DNA of 64,000 nt from positions 2,408,001 through 2,472,000 of the forward strand of contig NZ_CP133217.1 of the NCBI RefSeq assembly GCF_030930995.1, written 5' to 3'. The DNA is from Thiothrix subterranea. Its GTDB lineage: Bacteria; Pseudomonadota; Gammaproteobacteria; Thiotrichales; Thiotrichaceae. A model generated the notes under the pieces. That model was not told the origin of the DNA, searched no databases, and was given only the letters and a program-made list of their open reading frames with translations. Of the stretch, positions 44,789-53,828 are shown one piece after another. Within the stretch, counting starts at the first letter, position 1. Each line of letters opens with the position of its first letter. Made by a program: the position numbers and the translations under genes.

Positions 44789-46041
44789 CTTATTTTTGTC
44801 TGCGGGAATATGCGCATATCCGGCGCGGTGATGTTTCCGACGCTGCTTTTGCATGGCTGGAAACGTTAGCAAATCAACGCAAATCCGGCGAAAAGGAATT
44901 TTTACGTCATCATGGTAAATCCCTGCAAGTCAGGAATTTTGTTGGTATCCTCGAAACCCCAGATGGCACTTGCATTGAAATCTTGCCCAAAACTGCTGAT
45001 ACCGCCAGCCCTGAAAATGACCGCAGGTTGCTATGGAAAATGCTGCACGTTGTCCATGACCTGCCGTTCCATGAAGCCACCGATGCCGCACTTGAAAAAC
45101 ACCAAGGTTCATTGTTGGAAATCTTGGTCGCCCGATTTTTACAGGAAGTTTCTCGTATTGTCCATCGCGGTATCCGTTCGGATTATGTGCGTATTACTGC
45201 GGAAGCGGCTTTTATCAAAGGGCGTTTGCGGGTTGCTCAGCAAATTCGCCAGCCGCTTTCTCGCCAGCACCGTTTTCAGATTGAATATGATTGTTTCTTA
45301 CCGAATCGTGCCGAAAATCGTCTGATTAAGGCTGCATTGCAATACGTCACTAAGTCCAGCAGGCATTTGAATAACCAGCGTTTGGCGCGGGAGTTGTTGT
45401 TTGCTTTCGACAGTATTCCTAGCAGCCATCAGGTTAAAGCGGATTTTTCCCGTTGGAGTACTCAACGGGATATGGTGTATTACCGTGCTGCTAAACCGTG
45501 GGTTGAATTGATTCTGGTACGGGAAACACCGTGGTTTTTGCAAGGCAAATGGCAAGGGATTTCACTGTTATTTCCGATGGAGAAATTGTTTGAACGTTAT
45601 GTGGCAGCGCGTTTACGCCAAAAGCTTAAGCATCCTTATTCCTTGGTGGAACAATCCAGTAAGCATTCTCTAATTGATCAACATGGCACAAAAGCCTTAT
45701 TTCAGTTAAAGCCTGATATGTGTATCCGTGAAGGGAAAAATACTTGTTTGGTGTTAGATGCCAAATGGAAACGATTAGATACTAATGCGGATAAATACGG
45801 TTTGAGCCAAGCCGATTTCTATCAGTTATTTGCTTATGGGCAGAAGTATTTGTCTGGTATTGGAGAAATGCTACTGATTTATCCAAAAACAGAGCAGTTT
45901 TCTCAAATATTGTCACCGTTTCACTTTGATCAGCAGTTAACGGTATGGGTCGTGCCGTTTTGTCTGGAAACGGATGCGTTATTGTTATCAGGAGGTAAAA
46001 CCAATGCCCAATCATTTTTTTACTCATGGGGTGACAAATGA
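44785..46041 (+). CDS. mcrC: McrC-like restriction nuclease
   Basis: This 418-residue protein has the McrC pattern: FVGILETPDGTCIEILPKTA in the N-domain, LLEILVARFLQEV, and the PD-(D/E)XK nuclease core LKPDMCIREGKN-LVLDAKWKRLD near residues 310-335. It is the nuclease partner of McrB and is stimulated by it. The ATG overlaps the mcrB stop (ATGA), and its own stop overlaps bioA in the same way, so the three genes may be cotranscribed. The catalytic residues are present. Confidence 0.9.
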   Translation: MTYFCLREYAHIRRGDVSDAAFAWLETLANQRKSGEKEFLRHHGKSLQVRNFVGILETPDGTCIEILPKTADTASPENDRRLLWKMLHVVHDLPFHEATDAALEKHQGSLLEILVARFLQEVSRIVHRGIRSDYVRITAEAAFIKGRLRVAQQIRQPLSRQHRFQIEYDCFLPNRAENRLIKAALQYVTKSSRHLNNQRLARELLFAFDSIPSSHQVKADFSRWSTQRDMVYYRAAKPWVELILVRETPWFLQGKWQGISLLFPMEKLFERYVAARLRQKLKHPYSLVEQSSKHSLIDQHGTKALFQLKPDMCIREGKNTCLVLDAKWKRLDTNADKYGLSQADFYQLFAYGQKYLSGIGEMLLIYPKTEQFSQILSPFHFDQQLTVWVVPFCLETDALLLSGGKTNAQSFFYSWGDK

Positions 46042-47339
46042 ACATTCTTGACCTCGACTGTCGCCACGTCTGGCATCCCTTCACCCAAGCCCAAACCGCG
46101 CCCGATCCCATTCCGATTGCGTCCGCGCAGGGTATCCGCCTTTACGCCGAAGACGGGCGCGAATTCCTCGACCTGATTTCCTCATGGTGGGTGAATATCC
46201 ACGGACACGCTCACCCCACGATTGCCGCCGCCATTGCCCGCCAAGCCCACACGCTGGAACAGGTGATTTTCGCCGGATTCACGCACCAACCCGCCGCGCA
46301 ATTGGCATACGAACTGGTGCAACGTTTGCCGGTTGGCCTTACCCGCGTGTTTTTCAGCGATGACGGTTCAACAGCGGTGGAAGTGGCGTTGAAAATGGCA
46401 CTGCAATATTGGCGCAATCACGGTGAAACCCAGCGTACCCGTTTCCTCGCCTTTGAAGGCGGCTATCATGGCGACACAGTAGGAGCGATGTCGGCGGGTA
46501 AAGGTTGCGGATTTTTTGACACTTACGGCAGCCTGTTGTTTGAAGTCGGTTTGCTACCCTTCCCCGCAACGTGGGATGGCGACACGGCGGTAGCCGCCAA
46601 AGAGAAAGCCGCCTTAGCACAGTTAGAGCGTTACCTTGCTGAGCACGGCGATACCCTCGCGGCGGTAATTATGGAGCCGTTGGTGCAAGGTTCCGCCGGG
46701 ATGCGCATGTGTCGCCCCGAATTTTTGCAAGCCTTAGCTGCGCGTTTGCGTAAAGCCGGTATCTTACTGATTTTTGATGAGGTTATGACAGGTTTTGGGC
46801 GCACGGGTGATATGTTCGCCTCCCTCAAAGCGCAAGTGACACCGGATATTATTTGCCTGTCGAAAGGGCTGACAGCGGGGTTTTTGCCCATGTCAGTGAC
46901 AGTTGCCAGCGAAGCCATTTACGCGGCATTTTTGGGTGAAAGTTTTGACCGAGCGTTGGTGCATGGGCATTCTTTTACCGCGAATTCTTTGGGGTGTGCG
47001 GCAGCCTTGGCATCCTTACAAGTATTTGCCGATGAACAGACGTTGGCAAAATTGCCGCAAATCGAACGCTGGCAACGGCAAGGGCTGGCAACCTTGGTAG
47101 GACATCCGTTGGTGCAGCGCGTGCGGGTCACGGGAACGATTGCAGCGTTCGACGTGGTGACAGAGGATGCGGGTTATACCTCGGCGATTGGGGCGCAACT
47201 CAAAGCCTTTTTCCATGAGCGCGGCTTATTATTACGCCCATTGGGGAATGTGGTGTATGTGTTGCCGCCGTATTGTGTGACCGAAGCGGAGCTGAAACAG
47301 GCTTATGACGTAATACTGGAAGGTTTAAACTCTCTATAA
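46038..47339 (+). CDS. bioA: Adenosylmethionine-8-amino-7-oxononanoate aminotransferase
   Basis: This 433-residue PLP enzyme makes 7,8-diaminopelargonate in biotin synthesis using S-adenosylmethionine as amino donor. It has the N-terminal DCRHVWHPFTQ, ISSWWVNIHGHAHPTIA, LIFDEVMTGFGRTG and the PLP lysine K276 in CLSKGLTAGFLPMS. The overlap with mcrC is odd, since other biotin genes are absent nearby. AT-rich DNA without genes follows. It is full length with the conserved W in SSWW. Confidence 0.95.
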   Translation: MNILDLDCRHVWHPFTQAQTAPDPIPIASAQGIRLYAEDGREFLDLISSWWVNIHGHAHPTIAAAIARQAHTLEQVIFAGFTHQPAAQLAYELVQRLPVGLTRVFFSDDGSTAVEVALKMALQYWRNHGETQRTRFLAFEGGYHGDTVGAMSAGKGCGFFDTYGSLLFEVGLLPFPATWDGDTAVAAKEKAALAQLERYLAEHGDTLAAVIMEPLVQGSAGMRMCRPEFLQALAARLRKAGILLIFDEVMTGFGRTGDMFASLKAQVTPDIICLSKGLTAGFLPMSVTVASEAIYAAFLGESFDRALVHGHSFTANSLGCAAALASLQVFADEQTLAKLPQIERWQRQGLATLVGHPLVQRVRVTGTIAAFDVVTEDAGYTSAIGAQLKAFFHERGLLLRPLGNVVYVLPPYCVTEAELKQAYDVILEGLNSL

Positions 47340-47498
47340 AATTTATATATTGAGATTGCTTTTGATTAGTTTTTTAGATTTATTAATAATTAAATTGGAT
47401 AATATATTAGAGCTTTGCTGCTATATTTCTAAATAAGATTGAGTTTATAATATTTTTGAATATTAATATTAACTCGATAAAGCGACGGGAGATTGTTT

Positions 47499-48494
47499 AT
47501 GTCAATTATTTCTATCTATAGCCAGCTCAATAATGATGGATTAACCGTTAAGAAAATTAGTATTGCCGTATCCAGTGTATTGTTATCAACAATATTGGGT
47601 GCTTGCAGCAGTAATAATAATGGCGCATCTGAAACGGGTGATAGTAATGGTGCAGGAACGGTGGTAGCGACTGCGAGTGCTGACCCTAGCACCAGCAATA
47701 CTACCGGCACGGGTTCAACCGGTACAACAGACAACGGCACGGGTGGCACGATTGCTGGTGGTAGCTCAGGCACGGGTACAGGCGGCACAACCGGAGGTGA
47801 CGGCAGCACTGGCACGGGCGGCATAACGGATGGTGATGGCACTGGCACGGGCGTCACAACCGGAGGTGATGGCACTGGCACGGGTACAGGCGGCACTACC
47901 GGGGGTGATGGCACGGGTACAGGCGGCACAACGGGTAGTGATGGTATTGGTACTGGCAGCACTGGCTTTCCTTCCTTGTTTGTTAAATTGGACGTTAATG
48001 GTGGTGAGTTACCAGCAGATGCCGATACGTGGAGCTGTATTCTGGATACCAAAACGGGCTTAATCTGGGAAGTCAAAACCAACGATGGTGGCTTGCGTGA
48101 TAAAGATTGGCGCTATCAATATGACGGCTCCTCTGGTTTGATGCCAGCAGGGACTGAGTACCCTTGTACGGGTGTTTATGCGTGTAATCCAATGTCGTAC
48201 ATAGAAGCTTTAAATACTTATGGCGTCTGCGGTAAAACTGATTGGCATTTACCGACTGACGCTCAAATGAGTGGCGTTGGTGAACCGCAGTCTGAACCAC
48301 CGCATATTAACTTGGCGGCTTTCCCGAACTTTAATACGGATTTGCCTTACTGCATTGCGAAATCAAACCCCGGTCATTACCAAGGCATTCATTTTGGCAT
48401 GGAGATCCCTGAAGGGGCTGATTTGCTGGATGCTTTAAAAGTGAACATGTCGGATTATGATTTTCAGTGCCGAGTATTGGCGGTTAGCTATTAA
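47499..48494 (+). CDS. DUF1566-like lipoprotein with Gly/Thr repeat linker
   Basis: This 331-residue protein has an unusually long N-terminal extension, then a signal with lipobox STILGACSS, so the Cys is near residue 36. A low-complexity Gly/Thr/Asp linker at about 75-155, made of units like TGTGGTTGGDG, follows. The C-terminal domain has DTKTGLIWEVKTNDGGLRD-KDWRY and YGVCGKTDWHLPTDAQM, the DUF1566 (Lcl C-terminal) pattern, related to surface ligand-binding proteins. ATG at 47499 has GGGAG seven bases upstream. It is probably an outer-surface lipoprotein, matured by Lnt. Confidence 0.75.
   Translation: MSIISIYSQLNNDGLTVKKISIAVSSVLLSTILGACSSNNNGASETGDSNGAGTVVATASADPSTSNTTGTGSTGTTDNGTGGTIAGGSSGTGTGGTTGGDGSTGTGGITDGDGTGTGVTTGGDGTGTGTGGTTGGDGTGTGGTTGSDGIGTGSTGFPSLFVKLDVNGGELPADADTWSCILDTKTGLIWEVKTNDGGLRDKDWRYQYDGSSGLMPAGTEYPCTGVYACNPMSYIEALNTYGVCGKTDWHLPTDAQMSGVGEPQSEPPHINLAAFPNFNTDLPYCIAKSNPGHYQGIHFGMEIPEGADLLDALKVNMSDYDFQCRVLAVSY
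47720..47965 (+). repeat. Imperfect tandem repeat coding for Gly/Thr linker
   Basis: A region of imperfect short repeats with units such as GGCACGGGTACAGGC and GGTGATGGCACTGGC. It encodes the Gly/Thr/Asp linker of the lipoprotein and is likely to vary in length between strains. Confidence 0.7.
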
Positions 48495-48525
48495 TAATTA
48501 AGTAAACAATAATTTTGATGAAAAA

Positions 48526-48569
48526 GGTGTTGGAGTTAAAGGTTTAGTCCAAGCTCCAACACTATTTTG
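48526..48569 (+). terminator. Terminator after DUF1566 lipoprotein
   Basis: Stem GTGTTGGAG and CTCCAACAC around an 18-base inner region, followed by TATTTT. It closes the lipoprotein transcript about 32 bases after its stop. Confidence 0.75.
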
Positions 48570-48704
48570 TGAAAATAAATCTATTAGGCTGATAAATCAA
48601 ATCCAGTATCATCTTATTCAATCTGTTAAAAGTAATGCTGAAGACTGTGCTATAAATAATGCGCGAGGTTAATTTCATTACTGATTAATAAGGATATTAG
48701 GTTT

Positions 48705-49430
48705 ATGGATAATAAACAGTGCCAATCAATAAAACGTATTACTGGTTTACTCATGATCAGCTTATCAGGGTTAGCAGGCTGTTCATCTTTGGATAATATG
48801 CGTGCTTTGAATAGTAATACGACGAGCACAGCACTCAATGCCGGTGACATTGCGGATTATGCCGCTAATCAAGAAGCCGTGTATCAAGCCTTATTGAGTT
48901 TAGCGGGTCTCCCCGGACAACCGGCAACAACCGATGAATGGGGTCAAGTCATTATGGCTGGCGTGCAGTATTCCAATCAAAAATGCGAAAACTATTTAGA
49001 AGCAGTGGATTGGGCGAAGCAAGGTCGGCAACGTGATAGCAATTTGCTGGGTCAGGTTGGTACGTTCACTAACGGGGTCATGGGCATTACAGATGCCAGT
49101 GCTCGCGATTTAGCGCTGACAGCCGCCGCTTTTGGCGCTACCAGTGTCGGTTTTAACACTTTGAATCAAGATCCGCTGGCGGGGTTAGAAGCTTCTGCCG
49201 TGCGCAGTGTTGTGCACACCGCGCAACAGCAATACGTTAAAGATTTGGATTTCAACCAATACACCAATCGCATTAGTGCTTTTAATGCGTTGCAAGGTTA
49301 TATCCGCTTGTGTATGCCGGGGAATATTGCCGCTGAAGCGAATCAAGCGGTACGCAATACGAAAACCGTTGATTCAACAACTGTTGACGCATTAGCCGTG
49401 CCAGCCATTCCTTTTATGCCGCCGCAATAA
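48705..49430 (+). CDS. Lipoprotein, unknown function
   Basis: This 241-residue protein has a lipobox LSGLAGCSSL with the Cys near 26. The mature part is helical, rich in Ala and Asn, and includes a segment ASARDLALTAAAFGATSVGFNTLNQDPLAG and NISAFNALQ-like helices. It resembles uncharacterised lipoproteins near exopolysaccharide or surface genes but I do not assign a family. The region before it (48570-48704) is AT-rich, with no gene. It shares orientation and lipoprotein nature with the gene to its left, but a terminator separates them. Confidence 0.7.
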   Translation: MDNKQCQSIKRITGLLMISLSGLAGCSSLDNMRALNSNTTSTALNAGDIADYAANQEAVYQALLSLAGLPGQPATTDEWGQVIMAGVQYSNQKCENYLEAVDWAKQGRQRDSNLLGQVGTFTNGVMGITDASARDLALTAAAFGATSVGFNTLNQDPLAGLEASAVRSVVHTAQQQYVKDLDFNQYTNRISAFNALQGYIRLCMPGNIAAEANQAVRNTKTVDSTTVDALAVPAIPFMPPQ

Positions 49431-49449
49431 TCCATTAATAGGCCACCGA

Positions 49450-49484
49450 CCGCTACGGTATTAACGGCTGTAGCGGCTTATTTA
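49450..49484. terminator. Terminator between lipoprotein and haem-oxygenase-fold gene
   Basis: Stem CCGCTAC and GTAGCGG around a 13-base loop, followed by CTTATTT. It lies between convergent genes and may serve both. Confidence 0.6.
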
Positions 49485-50164
49485 CCAAATACTTCGCGCT
49501 GCAACCCATTTAATTGCACGATTCGCGCATTCAGGTTGAGACTAATGCCGCGCCATAAAGAATCTTGCCCTTCGCGGGTTTCCAAATGCGGCATAATGGC
49601 TTCTTCAATCATGCGCGAGTGTTCAATATCCAGCTCGATATGCCCAACAAACAATTCCAGCGCATCATCATCCAAGCCCGGTACAGTACGCAAGCCAGTC
49701 AGTAACAGGCGGTAATACGGTGGAATCGGCCATTCACCGGCAATGCCTGCGACCCCGACGGCTGCCAGCCAGTCAGTGCCTTGGGTAAGGCGCATCATGG
49801 TGTCAATGTAACCTTGCTGTTCGGGCGTGATCGGTGGGTTGGCAATCTCTTCCGGGCTGCAATCCACCGCGCGTAGCAGCTTGCGGTAAACTTCCATGTG
49901 TGATTTTGACGGATCGCCATTGCCGTATTCATCGTACAAAATATCAGCCAGAACCGCTTGAATGCGCTCATCCGGGGTCACACCCAGCGCATTTGCCTGA
50001 TACAAGCGGGTGCGCAAAATATGCGGGTAATACAACAGCGCGAAGGTGCGGGCTTGTTGAAACGTCAGCGCTTGTGTCGAAAACTGTTGCAGGAACGGAT
50101 GGCTCAGGAACGGGTGGTTATTGACCCGGTCTTTGAGTTCTTGCAGGAAAACAGGTGCGTTCAT
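49478..50164 (-). CDS. Haem-oxygenase-like di-iron protein
   Basis: This 228-residue protein has the helical pattern of TenA/PqqC and haem-oxygenase-like di-iron proteins: ILYDEYGNGDPSKSHMEVYRKLL and GHIELDIEHSRMIEEAI, where Glu, His and Asp are likely iron ligands. It is annotated elsewhere as iron-containing redox enzyme. Members do different oxidations, including fatty-acid decarboxylation and N-oxygenation, so no reaction is assigned. The start MNAPVFLQELK is chosen from family length; a longer frame exists upstream. Confidence 0.78.
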   Translation of the reverse strand: MNAPVFLQELKDRVNNHPFLSHPFLQQFSTQALTFQQARTFALLYYPHILRTRLYQANALGVTPDERIQAVLADILYDEYGNGDPSKSHMEVYRKLLRAVDCSPEEIANPPITPEQQGYIDTMMRLTQGTDWLAAVGVAGIAGEWPIPPYYRLLLTGLRTVPGLDDDALELFVGHIELDIEHSRMIEEAIMPHLETREGQDSLWRGISLNLNARIVQLNGLQREVFGK

Positions 50165-50261
50165 GGTGCTGTGCCTTCTAAAATGGGGGAGTTGCGTAAC
50201 TGTAGCAGCAGTGTGCGGCAAAGCCGAATTTTCCATAAGTTTCTACTGATATACCACCGGA

Positions 50262-51509
50262 ATGATCAAGAAATTGCTGATTTTTACCCGCGCACTCGCC
50301 ATTGCGCTGTTTCATGATATGCATCAGGGGAACATTACGCTGCGGGCGATGGGCTTGGTATACACCACCTTATTATCGTTAGTGCCGTTGCTGGCGCTGA
50401 GTTTTTCAGTGCTCAAAGGTTTCGGCGTGCATAACCAGATGGAGCCGTTGCTGTTAGCGCTGTTAGAGCCAATGGGTGCAAAGGCGGAGGAGTTGACTCA
50501 TCAGGTATTGGGTTTCGTTGATAATGTGCAGGTGGGGGTGCTGGGTATCGCTGGATTAGCCATCCTGCTTTACACCGTGATGTCACTGATGCAAAAGGTG
50601 GAAGAGGCGTTTAATCACGTTTGGCGGGTGAAACGTCAGCGCTCGATATTGCTGCAATTTCGTGATTACCTGAGTGTGGTGCTGGTGGGACCGGTGTTGA
50701 TCTTTTCCGCGTTGGGTGTGTGGACGGCGTTGGCGAATTCCGCGTGGTTGCATTCTTCGGCGGTGCTGGAAACGGGTTTGGCTGTATTGGTGCAACTTAG
50801 CCCTAGCTTGCTGATTATAGTGGCGTTTACCTTTATTTACTTGTTTATGCCGAATACGCGCGTCAAGCCGTTGGCGGCATTCGGTGGCGCACTGATAGCG
50901 GGCATTGTGTGGCAAGTGGCGGGGTGGTTGTTTGCAGCGTTTGTGGTGAGTTCGGGGCAGCAAACCGCGATTTATTCGATTTTTGCCAGTTTGTTTTTAT
51001 TCATGTTATGGCTGTATGTGGGCTGGATTATTGTGCTGACCGGAGCACGGCTGGCGTATTATTTTCAGCACCCGGATGCGGTGTATTTGCCCCAGCAACC
51101 CACTGAAACCAGTGTGCAAACCCGCGAATTATTGGCGGCAGCGGTATTGCGGGAAGTCGGACAACGTTTCATCAGCAAGCAAGCACCGCCGTCATTGGAT
51201 GCGCTGAGCCATGCGATTCCGGTATCCCGTTTGCTGTTGGAAGAAGCGTTGGACGATTTGGTCAGTTACGGCATTCTTAGTCGTGACGACGATGATCCGC
51301 CACATTATTTGCTGCGGATTAGCCCAGAGACCCTCACCGTAGCGGATATTCGCCGCTGTTTTTGGCAAGGGAGCAAGCAGCAACAACGGCAAGCTACTCA
51401 AATCCAGCAGCAGACAGGGTTTAGTGAGGCGCAATTGATCGCGCTGGATAATAATCCGCATCTGACACTGCAACAATTGTTAGCAGCACCGGCCTCAACG
51501 CAACCCTGA
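50262..51509 (+). CDS. YihY/BrkB-type membrane protein with winged-helix tail
   Basis: This 415-residue protein has about six membrane helices typical of the YihY/BrkB family (ITLRAMGLVYTTLLSLVPLLALSFSVLKGFG, GWIIVLTGARLAYYFQHPD). The last 130 residues look like a winged helix (LDALSHAIPVSRLLLEEALDDLVSYGIL). The old name ribonuclease BN is not supported for this family. Function is unknown; it may be a transporter. Its 3' end overlaps the convergent dGTPase gene by 15 bases. Confidence 0.88.
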   Translation: MIKKLLIFTRALAIALFHDMHQGNITLRAMGLVYTTLLSLVPLLALSFSVLKGFGVHNQMEPLLLALLEPMGAKAEELTHQVLGFVDNVQVGVLGIAGLAILLYTVMSLMQKVEEAFNHVWRVKRQRSILLQFRDYLSVVLVGPVLIFSALGVWTALANSAWLHSSAVLETGLAVLVQLSPSLLIIVAFTFIYLFMPNTRVKPLAAFGGALIAGIVWQVAGWLFAAFVVSSGQQTAIYSIFASLFLFMLWLYVGWIIVLTGARLAYYFQHPDAVYLPQQPTETSVQTRELLAAAVLREVGQRFISKQAPPSLDALSHAIPVSRLLLEEALDDLVSYGILSRDDDDPPHYLLRISPETLTVADIRRCFWQGSKQQQRQATQIQQQTGFSEAQLIALDNNPHLTLQQLLAAPASTQP

Positions 51510-52661
51510 CAAGTCAAACAATTGCCCGTATTCGCGCATGGCGTAGCGGTCGGTCATCCCTGCAATAAAATCGGCAATGGCTCGCGCACGCCCGGCATCG
51601 CCATCGTCTGCTTCGTAACGTTTCGCAAACGCTTGGTATTTGGGTGTCAGCAAACGGGTGTCTTGCAAGTATGCGTCAAACAATGCGCGTACCACTTGGC
51701 GTGCTCGCCAAGTCATGCGATAGACCGTAGGGTGAAAGTACAGGTTGTCGCGCAGGAATTTTTTCAACCCATTTTTTTGCTGGCGCATGTCATCGCCGTA
51801 GCGCATTAAGGCAAGCGGTTGGGCGCGAACTTCTGCCAAGGTTTCTACCCCGGAGGCTTGGATAGCGGCTTGGCTGCTTTCGATTAAATCCACCACCATG
51901 CGCCCGATCATGCGCCGCAAAGTTTCGCGGATCAGGCGTCGACCTTGCAGTGCGGGATATTGTTGCAATACCGCTTGATATTCTTGCGCAAATACTGGCA
52001 CTTGCTGCAATTGTTCCAAGCTGATTAAGCCGGAGCGTAAGCCATCTTCAATGTCGTGGTTGTTGTAGGCGATTTCATCCGCCAGATTGGTGAGTTGGGC
52101 TTCCAGCGTGGGCTGGGTTTTATTGAGAAAGCGTTGCCCGACATCGCCCAACGTTTGAGCGTGTTTGAGGGCGCAGTGTTTGAGAATGCCTTCGCGGGTT
52201 TCAAAGGTGAGGTTGATGCCGGGAAAGTCGGCGTAGCTGTCTTCCAGCACATCCACCACCCGCAGCGATTGCAGGTTGTGTTCAAACCCGCCGAAATCTT
52301 TCATGCAGGCATTGAGTTCGTCTTGCCCGGCGTGTCCGAACGGGGTGTGGCCTAAGTCGTGGGCGAGCGCAATCGCTTCGGTGAGGTCTTCATTCAAGCC
52401 CATGCTGCGAGCAACTGAACGCGCAATTTGCGCCACTTCCAATGAATGGGTTAGGCGAGTGCGGTATAAATCGCCTTCGTGATTGACGAATACCTGGGTT
52501 TTGTATTCCAGCCGTCGGAACGCTTTGGAGTGAATAATGCGGTCGCGGTCGCGCTGGAATTCGGTACGGTATTGCGGCGGCGCTTCGGGATAACGCCGCC
52601 CTTGGGTGTATTCCGGTTGAGCGGCATAAAGGGCGGTGGTTGGCATTTCAAACTCCGGCAT
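51495..52661 (-). CDS. dgt: dGTPase-like HD-domain triphosphohydrolase
   Basis: This 388-residue protein has the HD-domain motifs of deoxyguanosine triphosphohydrolases: RRLEYKTQVFVNHEGDLYRTRLTHSLEVAQIARSVAR and IALAHDLGHTPFGHAGQ, then NHDIEDGLRSGLI. It removes triphosphate from dGTP and perhaps other dNTPs and can help keep nucleotide pools balanced or limit phages. The frame has normal length for the type 2 subfamily. It lies divergent from the acidic orphan gene. Confidence 0.92.
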   Translation of the reverse strand: MPEFEMPTTALYAAQPEYTQGRRYPEAPPQYRTEFQRDRDRIIHSKAFRRLEYKTQVFVNHEGDLYRTRLTHSLEVAQIARSVARSMGLNEDLTEAIALAHDLGHTPFGHAGQDELNACMKDFGGFEHNLQSLRVVDVLEDSYADFPGINLTFETREGILKHCALKHAQTLGDVGQRFLNKTQPTLEAQLTNLADEIAYNNHDIEDGLRSGLISLEQLQQVPVFAQEYQAVLQQYPALQGRRLIRETLRRMIGRMVVDLIESSQAAIQASGVETLAEVRAQPLALMRYGDDMRQQKNGLKKFLRDNLYFHPTVYRMTWRARQVVRALFDAYLQDTRLLTPKYQAFAKRYEADDGDAGRARAIADFIAGMTDRYAMREYGQLFDLSGLR

Positions 52662-52760
52662 GGCTGTGGGTGAAATGCCTTAGTGTAGGGCGCTTAAGGT
52701 TTGCTGGGAATAGTGAGCGTTCGTGGTAATATGGTGTGGTTAGTCGCTTAAGTTGGAATT

Positions 52761-53756
52761 ATGGAAGAGAGTCTGTCATTTGTCGTCACGCTTGAAGGCG
52801 GTTCACCATCGGTGCAATTGGTTGTGCTCGAAGGGTATAGCCACCCGGATCGCATTATGGAAATCCCGTTTGGATTGCTGGATTTTCGTGCGCTGGTGCG
52901 CAGTGCTCAGGCAACCGGTGATTATTGGATCGTGAATACCACCCCTGATTTACCGGAATTTCAGGTGGAGTCCGCCATTTTCGTGCGCCATCGCGATGAT
53001 AAAATCCTCTGGGACGTTGTGTATGAGCATTATGAGCCGTTTCTTGACGTTGAATTGGCAGATGATGAGGATGACGAGCCGCTGGAAGATTTTGATGAAA
53101 ATGTCATTACGCTGACTTTTGACCCGTTTCAATACGTGAGTGCGCTGTATCAATTTTGCCAGCTTTACCCGCAATTCAGGCCGGTAACATTTCAGCCCAA
53201 ATCGACGGATGAATATTTGCGACTTGAGCAATTTTTACCGCAGTTACACATTTTGTGGCGGCGTTACGGCGAAGAGCAAGGTTCGGTAAGTGCCGATGGC
53301 TTATTGATCAGTGAAACCGATAGCTTTGCGAAATATGCAGAAGAGCAGTGGACGGATGAAGTGCTTCGCGCTTTATTGGAAATGCGCTTCGGCAAAATTC
53401 TAGGCAATATTGATGAATATTTGAATTCATTGCCAGCAGATGTGTTGGCGAAATTGGAAGCGGACAGTGCCAGCATTGAGCAAGCGCTGAACGAGCGTTG
53501 GGAAAAGCTGGTTAATTCCCTAACCGAAGAAGAAGCTGAAGCGTTGGAAAATGATCAGAGCCAAAGCAAATTTCCTAACAGCTTAAAATTACGCTTGATG
53601 CGCGAATTTTTGGCGGGAAATCCTTCGGTGTTGTTGGGTCATGCGCATGTGGCAGGTAAGCACAGTGACACGCCAGATAAGGTAATCAGTTTGGAGTCGT
53701 GGAAAAAAGATAAAGATTCCCACGCCCAGCCGCCACAATCGAATCAAGACGAATAA
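52761..53756 (+). CDS. Acidic hypothetical protein
   Basis: This 331-residue cytosolic protein is strongly acidic, with ADDEDDEPLEDFDEN at about 94-108 and a helical stretch near 225-270. It ends in a hydrophilic tail. I recognise no family. ATG is taken from the frame; a stem-loop terminator follows. Its size, codon pattern and terminator indicate a real gene. It stands alone, divergent from the dGTPase gene. Confidence 0.68.
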   Translation: MEESLSFVVTLEGGSPSVQLVVLEGYSHPDRIMEIPFGLLDFRALVRSAQATGDYWIVNTTPDLPEFQVESAIFVRHRDDKILWDVVYEHYEPFLDVELADDEDDEPLEDFDENVITLTFDPFQYVSALYQFCQLYPQFRPVTFQPKSTDEYLRLEQFLPQLHILWRRYGEEQGSVSADGLLISETDSFAKYAEEQWTDEVLRALLEMRFGKILGNIDEYLNSLPADVLAKLEADSASIEQALNERWEKLVNSLTEEEAEALENDQSQSKFPNSLKLRLMREFLAGNPSVLLGHAHVAGKHSDTPDKVISLESWKKDKDSHAQPPQSNQDE

Positions 53757-53779
53757 GATTCCGACCGCTGAAAGTGGGT

Positions 53780-53828
53780 AAACCGCAACTGCTAAAGAGT
53801 GAGCAATTGCGGTTTTTTCTGTTATGGC
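53780..53828 (+). terminator. Intrinsic terminator after acidic protein
   Basis: Stem AAACCGCAA and TTGCGGTTT around a 28-base inner region, followed by TTT. The 3' arm overlaps the stop codon of the convergent LARP-domain gene. Confidence 0.8.
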
